64,000 nucleotides of DNA from Pseudopedobacter sp035496935 (lineage in GTDB: Bacteria > Bacteroidota > Bacteroidia > Sphingobacteriales > Sphingobacteriaceae), in assembly GCA_035496935.1 (NCBI GenBank), contig DATJED010000016.1:49072-113071 (forward strand), in the 5' to 3' direction. Position 1 is the stretch's first letter. Each line of letters starts with the position of its first letter. The translations under genes were made by a program, and so were the position numbers. Shown here piece after piece: positions 63,386 through 64,000 of this stretch. The notes under the pieces are model-generated. The model worked only from the letters and a program-made list of their open reading frames with translations. It was not told where the DNA came from and did not search any database.

Positions 63386-63447
63386 TACCTTTGAGAGTAC
63401 TAAATTTAAGTAAAACCGCCTCCAGTTGCTTTGGAGGCGGTTTTTTG
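63386..63447 (+). promoter_or_regulatory. Promoter box followed at once by a strong terminator (short transcript unit)
   Basis: TACCTTTG (63386-63393) matches TAnnTTTG exactly. AAAACCGCCTCC (63412-63423) and GGAGGCGGTTTT (63433-63444) form a 12-bp stem followed by T residues. A transcript starting near 63400 would be about 45-50 nt. It may be a small RNA, an attenuator or a shield against read-through. Confidence 0.5.
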
Positions 63448-63741
63448 TTACCTAATTTATTGTTAGGCAATTTTTTATTTACTTATAAAAAAAAACGCTT
63501 CTGGTATCTATTAGGCGTGGTTTTTTGGTTTTTAATTATCTCAATATGGTTTTGGTTTAAATATTTTTTAAGATATGTTTCCCAAATGAAATCAACCGAA
63601 ATGCAAAATAACCTAATAATGTTAGATCTCGTACAGCGATCAAAGAAAGGCATATTAGCCGGGCTTATTTAGGTATCACCATCTGGCGGAAAACTTTAGT
63701 TTATATGCCTGAATATGAAATTTCGACTTCATTTTTAAAAG

Positions 63742-63774
63742 AGCTCATTCATGTTTAATAAATGAGCTTTTTTA
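63742..63774 (+). terminator. Intrinsic terminator
   Basis: AGCTCATT (63742-63749) pairs with AATGAGCT (63761-63768), followed by a T-rich run. It lies just upstream of the insertion-sequence end and may belong to the sequence interrupted by it. Confidence 0.6.
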
Positions 63775-63874
63775 TTGATAGCTACATATTAATACACCCG
63801 TAGTGCATTATAAAAAAGGTTGCCCATTTCACTAATAATTAGTATATTATATTGATTACCAAGTCATTATAATT

Positions 63875-64000
63875 ATGAGCAACCTTTTGCGAAAATACGA
63901 ATTAATCTTGAAGACGTTTAGAGAAATCTCACCGGAAGACGACTTTTACTACAAGCCAATCAAACCAAGGTTGTCTGATTTAGAGCTTATTACGTTGAGT
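63875..64000 (+). CDS. IS982-family transposase, N-terminal part (cut by window edge)
   Basis: 42 codons are visible, open to the end of the window (begins MSNLLRKYEL, contains PRLSDLELITLS). The pattern of an N-terminal helix followed by the motif K-x-x-x-R-L-S-D-L-E is characteristic of IS982-family transposases; the catalytic DDE lies beyond the window. The IS left end is probably near 63797, where ACCCGTAGTGCAT begins, but the terminal repeat cannot be confirmed without the other end. Confidence 0.65.
   Translation, partial: MSNLLRKYELILKTFREISPEDDFYYKPIKPRLSDLELITLS

Noticed and set aside
63391..63672. 93-aa hydrophobic ORF from a TTG start
   Set aside because: Its start overlaps a promoter box and its first codons form a terminator hairpin; no internal ATG precedes the hydrophobic part. 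Weak evidence for a gene.
1..64000. CRISPR array
   Set aside because: No regularly spaced repeats of 24-40 bp were seen anywhere in the window.
1..64000. Second copy of the tRNA-Leu 3' end as right attachment site
   Set aside because: No repeat of the T-arm and acceptor sequence was found to the right, so no attR is claimed.

Overview
The window is a Bacteroidota chromosome segment, most like Sphingobacteriaceae (Pedobacter or Mucilaginibacter type). This rests on gene families and signals: TraE-TraM conjugation genes, RteC, DUF6660 and DUF3347 proteins, RND-TolC fusions, and TAnnTTTG promoter boxes. The first 1.5 kb is housekeeping DNA: the 3' part of rseP, hscB and a tRNA-Leu(CAA). From about 1.58 kb rightwards lies a large integrative and conjugative element (ICE) next to that tRNA. 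Its right end is not seen in the window.

ICE layout. (1) 1.5-3.7 kb: a large serine recombinase and a small gene, both leftward, and a divergent small ORF. (2) 3.7-7.5 kb: a probable oriT, a MobC-like accessory protein, the relaxase and a VirD4-type coupling protein. (3) 7.5-8.8 kb: a CBS-domain histidine kinase with a tiny downstream gene. (4) 9.2-36.3 kb: metal cargo. The copper block has CopA ATPase, HMA chaperone, HMA-AraC regulator, two Cys-rich Csp-like storage proteins, DUF3347 proteins and a multicopper oxidase fusion. It is followed by an RND efflux pump, a CDF exporter, a NicO-like protein, a Zn/Cd/Pb ATPase, and a cytochrome c-FTR1 iron permease behind a Fur-type operator. (5) 36.5-48.3 kb: rteC and a tra operon (traE, F, G, I, J, K, L, M) with no recognisable traN-traQ. 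(6) 48.6-62.6 kb: probable defence genes (GHKL ATPase-nuclease; SH3/TM protein plus Mrr-like nuclease; PHP-SMC ATPase plus STAND NTPase) around a small ICE accessory operon ending in DUF932. (7) 62.6-64 kb: decayed DNA and the start of an IS982-family transposase.

The strongest undescribed signal is a shared regulatory module. The palindrome CCCATATGGG occurs three times: two copies between the divergent excision-region genes and one ahead of the tra operon. In each case a degenerate -7 promoter box starts exactly 27.5 bp from the palindrome centre, pointing at the gene. This suggests that one regulator, possibly RteC or a partner, controls integrase and transfer genes together. The second focus is the defence cargo, where two neighbouring gene pairs and one single gene are candidate anti-phage systems.

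All calls come from reading sequence and from family knowledge. No database search was run.
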